Shown piece by piece: positions 1-8,085 of a DNA stretch of 41,972 nt. Source of the stretch: Beijerinckia sp. L45 (GTDB taxonomy: Bacteria; Pseudomonadota; Alphaproteobacteria; Rhizobiales; Beijerinckiaceae); the NCBI RefSeq assembly GCF_009765775.1, contig NZ_LMUU01000070.1:1-41972 (forward strand), read 5' to 3'. Numbering within the stretch: position 1 is the stretch's first letter; every line of letters begins with the position of its first letter. The notes beneath the pieces were generated by a model that worked only from the letters and a program-made list of their open reading frames with translations, searched no databases and was not told the origin of the DNA. The translations under genes were made by a program, and so were the position numbers.

Positions 1-641
1 CCCTTCAGCTGCGTCGAGCTGAGGCTCTGCACTTCCGTCGAGGACAGGGTGGACAGGGTGGCGGTGCTGAGGCTGGCGACCTGCGTCGAGGTGAGGCCGG
101 CGACCTGCGTCGTCGTCAGGGCCTGCAGGTTGTCCGAGCTCAGGCCGTTCAGGGCGGCGGCGGAAAGGCTGCCCACCTGCGTCGAGGTCAGAGCCTGAAG
201 GTTTGTCGTGCCGAGATTGCCCAGCATCGTCGCGGTCAGCGCCGACACGATCGCCGCGCTCAGCGCCCCGACCTGTGTCGTGGTCAGGTTGTCCAGGGCG
301 TCCGACGTCAGGCCATTCAGCTGCGCGGCGTTGAGGCTGTTGAGCTGCGTGGATGTAAAGGCGCTGCCGACGCTGCCGCTGTCTTCGGTGTTGCCGGCGG
401 CGGCGAGGGTCGAGAGGGCCGACGCGGTCATGCCGCTGATCGCACTCGCCGTGAAGGCGGCGATCTGCTGCGTATGAAGGACCTGCAGTTCGGCCGTGGT
501 CAATGCAGACAGCTGGGTCGCGCTAAGAGCGGCGACCTGCGTGGAGGTCAGAGCTGCGACATCGTCCGTCCCCAAACCAGCAATCTGGGCCGTGGACATC
601 GCAGCGATCAGGGTAGGCGAAAGCGATGAAATTGACGTCAT
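1..641 (-). CDS. Octapeptide-repeat protein, 5' part only (runs off the left edge)
   Basis: An open minus-strand frame starts at ATG 639-641 and continues without a stop to base 1, giving 213 codons. A GGAG stretch lies about 9 bases upstream of the ATG. After a short leader (MTSISSLSPTLIAAMSTAQI) the protein is an almost uninterrupted run of 8-residue units with the consensus x-L-T/S-x-T/A-Q-V/L-x, for example ALTSTQVA, ALSATQLS and NLTTTQVG. I count about 22 units, broken once by an acidic Gly/Asn/Ser spacer (TEDSGSVGS, around codon 85). There is no cysteine, no evident signal peptide and no membrane segment in the visible part. Similar Leu-Thr-Thr-Gln repeats occur in large alphaproteobacterial proteins of unknown or surface-associated function, but I cannot name a family. 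The repeats exist only at protein level; the DNA units have diverged, so the pattern is under selection rather than freshly amplified. Confidence 0.8.
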   Translation of the reverse strand, partial: MTSISSLSPTLIAAMSTAQIAGLGTDDVAALTSTQVAALSATQLSALTTAELQVLHTQQIAAFTASAISGMTASALSTLAAAGNTEDSGSVGSAFTSTQLNSLNAAQLNGLTSDALDNLTTTQVGALSAAIVSALTATMLGNLGTTNLQALTSTQVGSLSAAALNGLSSDNLQALTTTQVAGLTSTQVASLSTATLSTLSSTEVQSLSSTQLK

Positions 642-1004
642 GTGTCTGGTCTCCGCCTCGGGCAAGGCTGTTCCAAATGAAGCTGAATGAAGCGGGGCAT
701 GGCAGCGGGGACTGTCGAGCTGCACAATTGCAGTCCTCGACGAGATGCTGATGCCTGAATCACGGCACTTGACACCGTTGCGCCGTGCTAACCTTCCGGC
801 TCGAAGTAAAGCTTCAAGCGGGCGGGCCAGAGGGGGACAGCTCATCTATCCCTATGCGGCACAATCATAACCCCAAACCTTTGGCCGGGCTTATGGTGGG
901 AACAATCACACAGATGTGTTAAGGAAACATAAGCTTCCGTGCCAACGCGCCGCTAATCGGTTGAAATTTTTGGCTTAAGAAAGCGCCCGCTCCGACGCCC
1001 ATCA
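642..1004. other. Intergenic region between the octapeptide-repeat gene and the regA-like gene
   Basis: This stretch holds no convincing gene. It contains the leader of the octapeptide-repeat gene, which reads leftward, and the downstream end of the regulator gene. The only local structure I see is a short inverted repeat ACACA-GA-TGTGT at 908-919. No rho-independent terminator is evident after the regulator gene. The composition becomes noticeably more AT-rich between about 860 and 970. Confidence 0.5.
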
Positions 1005-1538
1005 TCACCTGACCTGCCGCTTCTCCAGCTTCCGGGCGAGCGTGCGCCGGTGCATCCCGAGCCGGCGTGCGGTTTCGGAGATGTTGAAGCCGGTCTCGGC
1101 GAGAACCTCGTGGATATGTTCCCATTCGAGCGTCTTGATCGAGGTCGTCCGCTCGGTCAGCGGCACCGCGGCGTTGCCGGCCGCCTTGCTGAACGCCGCC
1201 TCGATGTCGTCGGTGTTGGAAGGCTTGGCCAGATAATGGCTGGCGCCGAGCTTGATGGACTCGACGGCCGTCGCGATGCTGGCGAAGCCGGTCAGCACGA
1301 CGATGAGCATGAGCGGATCGTGGGCATGAAGCGCTTCGACACAGGCGAGGCCCGACGCCCCGGCGAGTTTCAGATCGACCACGGCAAAGCCCGGCGCCTG
1401 CGACTGCAACAGCAGCTGCAGGTCGGCGAAGGTCGCGGCGAACAGCACCCTGTAGCCGCGGCGCTCGAACGACCGCTTCAGCGTCTTGGCAAAGGCGTCG
1501 TCGTCGTCGACGATGACCAGCAGCCGTTCATCCGCCAT
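1005..1538 (-). CDS. regA: RegA/PrrA/ActR-family redox response regulator
   Basis: This 177-residue protein has a receiver domain at residues 1-120 followed by a Fis-type helix-turn-helix at about 135-175. The receiver shows the acidic pocket (DDDD at 11-14), the phospho-acceptor Asp55 (VVDLKL), Thr83 and Lys105 (LAKPS). The C-terminal HTH (NISETARRLGMHRRTLARKL) is of the strongly conserved RegA type. RegA-class regulators adjust respiration, carbon and nitrogen genes to redox state when phosphorylated by RegB. The start ATG at 1538 overlaps the end of the kinase gene by 11 bases, so the two are probably translationally coupled. The gene is last in the cyoABCD-surf1-regB-regA run, which suggests that it regulates the terminal oxidase. 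ActR and RegR are names used for the same family in rhizobia. Confidence 0.9.
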   Translation of the reverse strand: MADERLLVIVDDDDAFAKTLKRSFERRGYRVLFAATFADLQLLLQSQAPGFAVVDLKLAGASGLACVEALHAHDPLMLIVVLTGFASIATAVESIKLGASHYLAKPSNTDDIEAAFSKAAGNAAVPLTERTTSIKTLEWEHIHEVLAETGFNISETARRLGMHRRTLARKLEKRQVR

Positions 1539-2832
1539 GGCGTGCCTCGATGCGGAGTGCCGCCAGCGGCAGCTCCAGGATGACGACCGCGCCGCCGGTC
1601 TGGCGATTGCGCGCGACGACCCGGCCGCCAAGCTTGCGCACGACGTTGACGACGAGAAACAGACCGAGGCCGCCGCCCGGGCGGCCCTTGCTCGATTGAT
1701 AGGGCTTGCCGATCTGCGCCAGAATGTCGGGGACAAAGCCGGGACCGACGTCGCGGATGGTGAGCACCAGCATGTCGCCGTTCCGCACCACCGAGAATCC
1801 GACCCATCGCGGCGACGCCTCGAAGGCATTGTCCAGCAGGTTGAACATGACCTGCCGCAGCGCCGACTCCGAGACGATCGGCAGATCCTCCCCGAACGCA
1901 TTGTTGTAGCGCAGGTTGGTCGCCGACCGCGCCGAGCGCCAGTCCTCGACGAGATCGTCGAAGAAGGTATGGAGCGTCGTCACGCCCGCCGACTCGCCGC
2001 GCGCCTGGCCGGCGGAGAGAAGAATGCCGGTCACGATCGTCTTGCAGCGCTGCACCTCGGCCTGCATCTGCGCAATCTCCTGCCCCAGCTCGGGATCGGC
2101 GGTGAGGGCCGGCATGCGCCGCCAGTCGCCGAGGATCACCGAGAGCGTGGCGAGCGGTGTCCCGAGCTCATGCGCGGCGCCCGAGGCGAGAAGGCCCATA
2201 CGCACGATATGGTCCTCCTCCGCGGCCTGCTGCCGAAAACCGGCGAGACGGGCGTCGCGCTCGCGGAGGTTCCGATTGATGCGCGTGACGAAGACGACGA
2301 GCAAGGTCGCGTCGAGGGCGAAGCAGATTGCCGTCCCGTAGATGTGCAGGCTGAACAGCTCGGCGGCATCGTGGGTGACGAGGTCCATCGGCCGGTAGAT
2401 CGAGGTCAGGCCGGCGAAGCACAGGCCGGTGAGGCCGACCAGCGCCCATGTCGACCAGGCGTTGAGCAGCACGGCGCCGAGCGTCACCTGCAGAAGAAAC
2501 AGAAAGGTGAAGGGGTTGGTGGCACCGCCGCTGAAGTAAAGCTGTGTCGTCAGGGCGGCGACGTCGAAGGCGAGGGCCGCGAACAGCTCCGCGTTGCTGA
2601 CCGGCGTCTGTTTCCACAGGCGCGACAGGCTGAAGATGTTGAGGGCGACGAGCGCGGCGAGGACGCCGGCCATCGGCTGCAACGGAATATCGAGCCCGAA
2701 TGCCAGATGGGCGACGGTCATCATCACCATCTGCCCGAACACCGCGATCCAGCGGAGCTGGATCAGGATCAGCAGGTTCTGGCGCTCGACCACGCCCTGG
2801 CTGTCAGGCCGCGCCGTGTCGTCCAGCGTCAC
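1528..2832 (-). CDS. regB: RegB/PrrB/ActS-family redox-sensing histidine kinase
   Basis: This is a 434-residue membrane sensor kinase. The N-terminal half has about six hydrophobic helices, with the RegB quinone-site heptapeptide GGxxNPF present as GGATNPF at residues 102-108. The H-box (ASGAAHELGTPL) puts the phosphorylated His at 221. A single Cys263 lies 42 residues further on, close to the place of the redox-active Cys265 of Rhodobacter RegB. The C-terminal ATPase domain carries the N-box (NLLDNAFEAS) and G boxes (DVGPGF, GGGLGL). I chose the GTG start at 2830-2832 because its GTGA overlaps the stop of the SURF1 gene; the frame stays open further upstream, but that part is a low-complexity Arg/Gly stretch antisense-like to SURF1. 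The protein presumably senses ubiquinone and thiol redox state in the inner membrane and phosphorylates the neighbouring RegA-like protein. Confidence 0.9.
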   Translation of the reverse strand: MTLDDTARPDSQGVVERQNLLILIQLRWIAVFGQMVMMTVAHLAFGLDIPLQPMAGVLAALVALNIFSLSRLWKQTPVSNAELFAALAFDVAALTTQLYFSGGATNPFTFLFLLQVTLGAVLLNAWSTWALVGLTGLCFAGLTSIYRPMDLVTHDAAELFSLHIYGTAICFALDATLLVVFVTRINRNLRERDARLAGFRQQAAEEDHIVRMGLLASGAAHELGTPLATLSVILGDWRRMPALTADPELGQEIAQMQAEVQRCKTIVTGILLSAGQARGESAGVTTLHTFFDDLVEDWRSARSATNLRYNNAFGEDLPIVSESALRQVMFNLLDNAFEASPRWVGFSVVRNGDMLVLTIRDVGPGFVPDILAQIGKPYQSSKGRPGGGLGLFLVVNVVRKLGGRVVARNRQTGGAVVILELPLAALRIEARHGG

Positions 2833-3569
2833 GACACCGGCCTCGCGGCCGACGCCGGCGCGACCCCTGCCCCGACGGAGGCGCGGCGAGCCCGGACCTC
2901 GTCGCGCACCACCCAGCACGCGACGCCGGCGAGCATCAGCGCCAGCGCGTACCAGGTCAGGGCGTAGACGAGGTGCGAATTCGGGAAGACGATGACGGTG
3001 AGGCCGCCGGCCGGCCAGTTCCCCGCGTTCGGGGTCGCGTCGGCATCGATGAAGTATGGCGCGACGTTGCCGAGGCCGCGCGCGGCGGCGATGGCCGCGA
3101 CGTCGCGGGAATACCAGCGGTTCGCCGCGGGATCGTTGCTGCGGAGGAAGCCGCCCTTCGGCTCGGTGATCCGCAGCAGCCCGACCACCCGCGTCGGGCC
3201 CGCGATCTGCCCGGCCGCCCGGGTCGCGGGGTCACGATGGTCCGACGGGACGAAGCCGCGATTGATGAGAACGTCGCCTTCGGCGGTGCGCAGCGGGGTC
3301 ATCACCCAGAAGCCCGGCCCGAGATCGGTGACCGCCTGGACCAGGGCTTCGCGGTCGTTGAGGAAGCTGCCGCTCACCGCGACATGGCGATACTCGTCAG
3401 CCGCGGCGGTGACCGCTTGGCCGGGCCCCGGGGGCGCGGCTGGCGGCGCATGGACCCGCTGGTCGACGCGCGCGATGAGATCGAGCTTCCAGGACAGGCG
3501 ATGCACCTGCCAGGTTCCGAGCGCCAGGAGAACCGCAACCAAAAACAGGGTTGCGGCCCCAAGTGCCAC
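2829..3569 (-). CDS. surf1: SURF1 family cytochrome oxidase assembly protein
   Basis: The 246-residue product has the family layout: an N-terminal transmembrane helix (residues 3-18) ending in GTWQVHRLSWK, a large periplasmic domain with the typical GPGFWVMTPL and INRGFVP blocks, and a C-terminal helix (HLVYALTWYALALMLAG). SURF1 proteins assist heme insertion into subunit I of heme-copper oxidases, and Paracoccus has a version dedicated to the quinol oxidase. Its place directly after cyoD suggests this copy serves the bo3-type oxidase encoded here. The annotated start is GTG at 3567-3569, about 67 bases after the cyoD stop. The frame is open upstream but offers no ATG, GTG or TTG before it enters cyoD, so the exact start is slightly uncertain. 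The stop overlaps the regB start. Confidence 0.92.
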   Translation of the reverse strand: MALGAATLFLVAVLLALGTWQVHRLSWKLDLIARVDQRVHAPPAAPPGPGQAVTAAADEYRHVAVSGSFLNDREALVQAVTDLGPGFWVMTPLRTAEGDVLINRGFVPSDHRDPATRAAGQIAGPTRVVGLLRITEPKGGFLRSNDPAANRWYSRDVAAIAAARGLGNVAPYFIDADATPNAGNWPAGGLTVIVFPNSHLVYALTWYALALMLAGVACWVVRDEVRARRASVGAGVAPASAARPVS

Positions 3570-3636
3570 CAGAGCCGCGGGCGAGCGCCGCGACCTGATC
3601 GTATCGTCCGAGTCGTCCGTTTCGGCCTCCCGAGCC

Positions 3637-4047
3637 CTACGGCATCTCGCGCATGTCGTGCTGCGTCATCGGCATCATGTTGGTGTTGAGGTGGCTCATC
3701 ACCCAGATCGACCCGGCCAGCGTGATGACCACGATGATCATCGTGAAGATCAGCGCCAGCATCGTCCAGCCGCCCTCCGACTTCGTGTTCATATGGAGGA
3801 AGTAGACCATGTGAACCACGATCTGCACGGCGGCGAGGACCATGACGAAGACGGCTGTCAGATGGGTGTCCGAGAACACATGCCCCATCACCAGCCAGAA
3901 CGGGATCGCGGTGAGGACGACGGAGAGAAGAAACCCCGTCATATAGCCCTTCATCGTGCCATGGCTGGCGGCGTGATCGTTGCCGCCATGCGTGCTGTGA
4001 TGGGTTTCTTCGCTGGCAGCGCCGTGAGCGGCGGGTGTGGCACTCAT
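3637..4047 (-). CDS. cyoD: Cytochrome bo3-type quinol oxidase subunit IV
   Basis: The 136-residue protein begins with a His-rich hydrophilic stretch (residues 8-32) and then has three transmembrane helices, as in CyoD of Escherichia coli. Recognisable blocks are MKGYMTGFLLSVVLTAIPFW and VQIVVHMVYFLHM. CyoD is a small non-catalytic subunit needed for assembly and stability of the oxidase. The start ATG at 4045-4047 overlaps the cyoC stop in an ATGA arrangement, which fixes the start and indicates translational coupling. The frame is open for 27 codons upstream, but that extension lies inside cyoC and is unlike the family. The His-rich N-terminus (five His within about 15 residues) is longer than in E. 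coli and might bind metal; that last point is inference only. Confidence 0.93.
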   Translation of the reverse strand: MSATPAAHGAASEETHHSTHGGNDHAASHGTMKGYMTGFLLSVVLTAIPFWLVMGHVFSDTHLTAVFVMVLAAVQIVVHMVYFLHMNTKSEGGWTMLALIFTMIIVVITLAGSIWVMSHLNTNMMPMTQHDMREMP

Positions 4048-4670
4048 TGAAGGACACTCACGAGATAGACGAAGGAAAAGACGCCGATCCAGACGACGTC
4101 GAGGAAATGCCAGAACATGCTGAGGCACATCAGCCGGCGCTTGTTGGCCGGGTTGAGGCCGTAGAGCCCGAGCTGCACCATCAGGGTGACGATCCAGATC
4201 AGGCCGACCGAGACGTGCAGCCCGTGGGTGCCGACGAGCGTGAAGAAGGACGACAGGAAGGCGCTGCGCTGCGGCGTTGCGCCGTCATGGATGAGATGCG
4301 CGAACTCGTTGAGCTCGAGCCCGACGAAGGCCATGCCGAACAGGCCGGTAATCGCCATCCACACGAGCGTCGTGCGCAGCTTCTCCTTCTCCATGGCGAG
4401 CATGGCGAAGCCGAAGGTGATCGACGAGAGCAGAAGCATCGCGGTGTTGAGCGCGACCGTCGGCAGTTCGAACAGTTCGGCGGCCGAGGGGCCGGCCGCA
4501 TAATTGCGGCCGAGCACGCCGAAGGTGGCGAACAGGACCGCAAAGATGAGGCAATCGCTCATCAGATAGATCCAGAAGCCCAGCATGGTGCTGCCTTCCG
4601 CGTGGGCGTCCTCGGCGACGTAGAAGGCGAGCGCCTCGCCGTCTGCGGTGGGGGTCGATGGATGCGTCAT
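4044..4670 (-). CDS. cyoC: Cytochrome bo3-type quinol oxidase subunit III
   Basis: This 208-residue protein has five transmembrane helices and the subunit III block STMLGFWIYLMSDCLIFAVL near residue 31, close in length to E. coli CyoC (204 residues). Other family blocks are LNEFAHLI and GTHGLHVSVGLIWI. Subunit III stabilises the catalytic core and may help proton uptake. It lies 10 bases after cyoB and overlaps cyoD, so the three are certainly co-transcribed. The start ATG at 4670 has a GTAGAG stretch immediately upstream. Nothing unusual is visible. Confidence 0.95.
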   Translation of the reverse strand: MTHPSTPTADGEALAFYVAEDAHAEGSTMLGFWIYLMSDCLIFAVLFATFGVLGRNYAAGPSAAELFELPTVALNTAMLLLSSITFGFAMLAMEKEKLRTTLVWMAITGLFGMAFVGLELNEFAHLIHDGATPQRSAFLSSFFTLVGTHGLHVSVGLIWIVTLMVQLGLYGLNPANKRRLMCLSMFWHFLDVVWIGVFSFVYLVSVLQ

Positions 4671-4680
4671 CTCTACGACC

Positions 4681-6684
4681 TCACGCGTGTTCTGCGAGGA
4701 GCTGCGAACGACGGCCTTCCGTCGCCACCACTTCCTCGGCCGGGATGTAGAAATCGCGGCGGTAGTTGAAGGTATGGCCGATCGCCGTGACCAGGATCGC
4801 GAAGAGCGCGAGCGCGGCGAGCCACCAGATGTACCAGATCATCGCGAAGCCGAAGATCGTGGCGAAGGCCGACAGGATCGCCCCGGCGCCGGTGTTCTTC
4901 GGCATGTGGATCGGCTTGTAACCTTCCAACGGCCGGACGTAGCCGCGCTTCTTCATGTCGGCCCAGGTGTCGAGATCGTGCACCATCGGCGTGAAGGCGA
5001 AGTTGTAGTCCGGCGGCGGCGACGCCGTCGACCATTCCAGCGTGCGGCCATGCCACGGATCGCCGGTGAGATCGGCGAGCGCCTCGCGGTTGCGGAAGCT
5101 GACGACGATCTGGATGATGAACGACGCGATCCCGACGGCGATCAGCAGAGCGCCGAAGGCTGCGATGACGAACCAGATCTGCAGCGACGGATCGTCGAAG
5201 TGGCTCAACCGGCGCGTCACGCCCATGAAGCCCAGGACGTAGAGCGGCATGAAGGCGAAGTAGAAGCCGACGACCCAGAACCAGAACGACATGTGGCCCC
5301 AGAACTCGTTGAGGCGGAAACCAAAGGCCTTCGGGAACCAATAGGAGACACCCGCCATCAGGCCGAACACCACGCCGCCGATGATGACGTTGTGGAAATG
5401 GGCGATGAGGAACAGGCCGTTATGCAGCATGAAGTCGGCCGGCGGCACGGCGAGCATGACGCCGGTCATGCCGCCGATGACGAAGGTGATGATGAAGGCG
5501 ACGGTCCACATCATCGGCAGTTCGTAGCGGATGCGGCCGCGATACATCGTGAACAGCCAGTTGAAGATCTTGGCGCCCGTCGGGATCGAGATGATCATCG
5601 TCGTGATGCCGAAGAACGAGTTCACGCTGGCGCCCGAGCCCATCGTGAAGAAGTGGTGGAGCCAAACCAGGTACGACAGGATGGTGATGACCACCGTGGC
5701 GTAGACCATCGAGGCGTAGCCGAACAGGCGCTTGCCGGAGAACGTCGAGGTGACTTCCGAGAAGATGCCGAAGGCCGGCAGGATGAGGATGTAGACCTCC
5801 GGATGGCCCCAGATCCAGATGAGGTTGATGTACATCATCGGGTTGCCGCCGAGGTCGTTCGAAAAGAAGTGCGTGCCGACGTAACGGTCGAGCGACAGCA
5901 GCACCAGAACGGCGGTCAGGATCGGGAAGGCGGCGACGATCAGCACGTTGGTGCAGAGCGAGGTCCAGACGAAGATGGGCATCTTCATCATGGTCATGCC
6001 CGGCGCGCGCATCTTCACGATGGTAGCAATCAGGTTGATGCCGGACAATGTCGTGCCGATACCGGCGATCTGCAGCGCCCAGATGTAATAGTCGACGCCG
6101 ACGCCGGGACTGAAGGTGCCTTCCGACAGCGGGGGATAGGCGAGCCAGCCGGTGCGCGCGAACTCGCCGACGAACAGCGAGAGCATGATGGTGATCGCGC
6201 CGCCGACCGTCATCCAGAAGCTGAAGTTGTTGAGGAAGGGGAAGGCAACGTCGCGCGCGCCGATCTGCAGCGGCACGACGAAGTTCATCAGGCCGGTGAC
6301 GAAGGGCATCGCCATGAAGAAGATCATGATCACGCCGTGGGCGGTGAACACCTGATCATAGTGATGCGGCGGCAGATAACCCTGGTTGTCGCCAAACGAG
6401 ATGGCTTGCTGCGCGCGCATCAAGAGCGCGTCGGAGAAGCCGCGCACCAGCATGACGATGGCCAGCACGACATACATGATGCCGATCTTCTTGTGGTCGA
6501 CGCTGGTGAACCAGTCCGTCCACAGATAGGCCCAGGCCTTGTAGTAGGTGATGACGCCGAGAAGCGCGCCGCCGCCGATCGCAACCATGGCGAAGGTGAT
6601 GAGAAGAATCGGCTCGTGATACGGAATGGCTTCGAGCGTCAAACGACCGAAGACAAGCTTCTGGAGATCCAGATTGGAGAACAT
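4681..6684 (-). CDS. cyoB: Cytochrome bo3-type quinol oxidase subunit I
   Basis: This 667-residue catalytic subunit oxidises ubiquinol and reduces oxygen at a heme-copper centre while pumping protons. All key residues are visible with a constant offset of ten from E. coli CyoB. The quinol-site residues are Arg81, Asp85, His108 and Gln111. The low-spin heme ligands are His116 and His431. The CuB ligands are His294 (in HPEVY, with the cross-linked Tyr298), His343 and His344. The high-spin heme ligand is His429 (IAHFH). The presence of the whole quinol site, together with the lack of CuA in subunit II, identifies a quinol oxidase rather than a cytochrome c oxidase. It lies 45 bases after cyoA in the operon. 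Confidence 0.97.
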   Translation of the reverse strand: MFSNLDLQKLVFGRLTLEAIPYHEPILLITFAMVAIGGGALLGVITYYKAWAYLWTDWFTSVDHKKIGIMYVVLAIVMLVRGFSDALLMRAQQAISFGDNQGYLPPHHYDQVFTAHGVIMIFFMAMPFVTGLMNFVVPLQIGARDVAFPFLNNFSFWMTVGGAITIMLSLFVGEFARTGWLAYPPLSEGTFSPGVGVDYYIWALQIAGIGTTLSGINLIATIVKMRAPGMTMMKMPIFVWTSLCTNVLIVAAFPILTAVLVLLSLDRYVGTHFFSNDLGGNPMMYINLIWIWGHPEVYILILPAFGIFSEVTSTFSGKRLFGYASMVYATVVITILSYLVWLHHFFTMGSGASVNSFFGITTMIISIPTGAKIFNWLFTMYRGRIRYELPMMWTVAFIITFVIGGMTGVMLAVPPADFMLHNGLFLIAHFHNVIIGGVVFGLMAGVSYWFPKAFGFRLNEFWGHMSFWFWVVGFYFAFMPLYVLGFMGVTRRLSHFDDPSLQIWFVIAAFGALLIAVGIASFIIQIVVSFRNREALADLTGDPWHGRTLEWSTASPPPDYNFAFTPMVHDLDTWADMKKRGYVRPLEGYKPIHMPKNTGAGAILSAFATIFGFAMIWYIWWLAALALFAILVTAIGHTFNYRRDFYIPAEEVVATEGRRSQLLAEHA

Positions 6685-6729
6685 TGGGTTCTGCTCGTTC
6701 AGTTGTAGCGTAAACGGTTATGCGTTCGA

Positions 6730-7932
6730 TCAGTTGTTCAACTGAGCCGGCGCCGGAGAGTCTTTCTTCATGCCCGGCATCCCTGGCATGGCATCGCCCT
6801 GCTTGGTCCCCGGTTCGGTCTTCTGCGCGTTGGCTTCCCCCGCATTCGGGCGCGCCTTCATGCCCTGAGGCTGTTCGTCGCCGTGCGCGGCGCGCCCGGA
6901 CGCCGGGAAGGTGGCGCCCGGCGACTCGTTGCCTTCGCGGACCTTGTGCTTGTCGCTCTGCAGCCGCTCGAGGTTGGCTTCGCTTTCCTTGCCGCCACCG
7001 CCATTAGCATCGATGTGCATCATTTCGGTTGCGCACATTGCCCCAGGTTCCGCGCACATGTTCAGGATCGAGTCGTAGAGGCCCGGGGACACCGACTTGT
7101 AGTAATGGACCGGTTCGGCCTCGGTCGGCTTTTCCAGCTCGTGGAAGCCGGCCTGATCGAGCGGCTTGCCGTCCTTCTTGGCCTTGGCGACCCAGGTGTC
7201 GAAGTCCTGCTGGGTCAGGCCATGAAACTTGAAGTTCATGTGCGAGAAGCCGGCGCCGCTGTAGTTCGCGGAAAAACCATCATAGTCGCCGGTCTTGTTG
7301 ATGACGGCGCTGAGCTTGGTTTCCATACCGGCCATCGCGTAGATCTGGCCGGCGAGCGCGGGCACGAAGAACGAGTTCATCACCGTGCCGGAGGTGATCT
7401 TGAACTGGATCGGCACGTCGACCGGCGCGGCCAGCTCGTTGACCGTCGCGATGCCGAGGTCGGGATAGAAGAACAGCCACTTCCAGTCGAGCGCCACGAC
7501 TTCGACGGTCAGCGGCTTGACGCCGGCGGCAACCGGGCGACCGGGTCCGACGCGTTCGATCGCGCGAAACGGGTCGAGCACATGGGTGCTGATCCAGGTC
7601 AAGGCGCCGAGCGCGATGATGATCAGCAGCGGCGCCGTCCAGATCAGCACTTCCAGCTGAGTCGAATGATGCCACTCGGGATCGTAGGGCGCGGTCGTAT
7701 TCGACGCGCGGTAGCGCCAAGCGAAGACCACCGTGGTGATCAAAACCGGGATGACGATGAGCAGCATCAGCGCCGTCGAGGCGAGGATCAGGTCGCGCTG
7801 CTGGAGCGCAACATCACCCGAAGGGCTCAGCAACACCGCATTGCAGCCGCCAAGCAGGCCGAAAACCGGTACCATCAGGAGGATGCGGGGAAATCTCACG
7901 TGGGGTAAAACCATGTTTTGATGCGAAGCCAT
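6730..7932 (-). CDS. cyoA: Cytochrome bo3-type quinol oxidase subunit II, with long Met-containing tail
   Basis: The 400-residue protein has a lipoprotein signal with lipobox LGGC (Cys30), two transmembrane helices (about 45-70 and 95-115) and a periplasmic cupredoxin-like domain (about 125-300). The CuA ligand set of cytochrome c oxidases is not present, as expected for a quinol oxidase. It is roughly 85 residues longer than E. coli CyoA (315). The extra part is a hydrophilic, charged tail after about residue 312 that ends in a Met-Pro-Gly cluster (AMPGMPGMKK). I kept the first ATG (7930-7932), preceded by GTAGAGAC; a second ATG six codons on would also work. It is the first gene of the operon, and its promoter should lie in the 150-base gap shared with the divergent transporter. 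Confidence 0.95.
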   Translation of the reverse strand: MASHQNMVLPHVRFPRILLMVPVFGLLGGCNAVLLSPSGDVALQQRDLILASTALMLLIVIPVLITTVVFAWRYRASNTTAPYDPEWHHSTQLEVLIWTAPLLIIIALGALTWISTHVLDPFRAIERVGPGRPVAAGVKPLTVEVVALDWKWLFFYPDLGIATVNELAAPVDVPIQFKITSGTVMNSFFVPALAGQIYAMAGMETKLSAVINKTGDYDGFSANYSGAGFSHMNFKFHGLTQQDFDTWVAKAKKDGKPLDQAGFHELEKPTEAEPVHYYKSVSPGLYDSILNMCAEPGAMCATEMMHIDANGGGGKESEANLERLQSDKHKVREGNESPGATFPASGRAAHGDEQPQGMKARPNAGEANAQKTEPGTKQGDAMPGMPGMKKDSPAPAQLNN

Positions 7933-7963
7933 GTCTCTACGAAGTGCTCGTCATGTTTGGGAT

Positions 7964-7978
7964 TGGACGTTTTGTCCA
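7964..7978. promoter_or_regulatory. Inverted repeat in the divergent cyoA / transporter promoter region
   Basis: TGGAC-gtttt-GTCCA is a perfect five-base inverted repeat with a five-base spacer, 32 bases upstream of the cyoA start and about 110 bases before the transporter start. It lies where an operator for the cyo operon would be expected. The spacing resembles the inverted-repeat layout of RegA-type sites, but the half-sites do not match the published RegA consensus. A TTGACG hexamer at 7990-7995 could be a -35 element for the rightward gene, without a good -10 at the right distance. Confidence 0.3.
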
Positions 7979-8085
7979 CCCGAGTCTATTTGACGGTCAC
8001 TGCGCGTCCGCTCTATTCCATACGGCACGGCTTGTCCGCATCGAAATGCGGGGAGCTGATCTGAATTCATCAAGGGGGATGTGGC

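Noticed and set aside
1-640. CRISPR-like or DNA-level tandem array with a 24-base period
   Set aside because: The repeats differ in DNA sequence and are continuous without spacers; they follow the codons of an octapeptide-repeat protein.
208-690. Two plus-strand open frames within the repeat region
   Set aside because: They are the complement of the repeat codons on the minus strand, with no ribosome site and unnatural composition.
895-925. GGAAC-containing stretch as an EcfG general stress promoter
   Set aside because: No CGTT element is found at the required 16-17 base spacing.
1486-2967. A 493-codon plus-strand open frame opposite the kinase gene
   Set aside because: It is an antisense shadow of regB, lacking any domain.
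4648-6708. A 686-codon plus-strand open frame opposite cyoB
   Set aside because: It is strongly acidic and His/Asp/Glu-rich as expected for the antisense of a GC-rich membrane protein gene; cyoB on the other strand has all catalytic residues.
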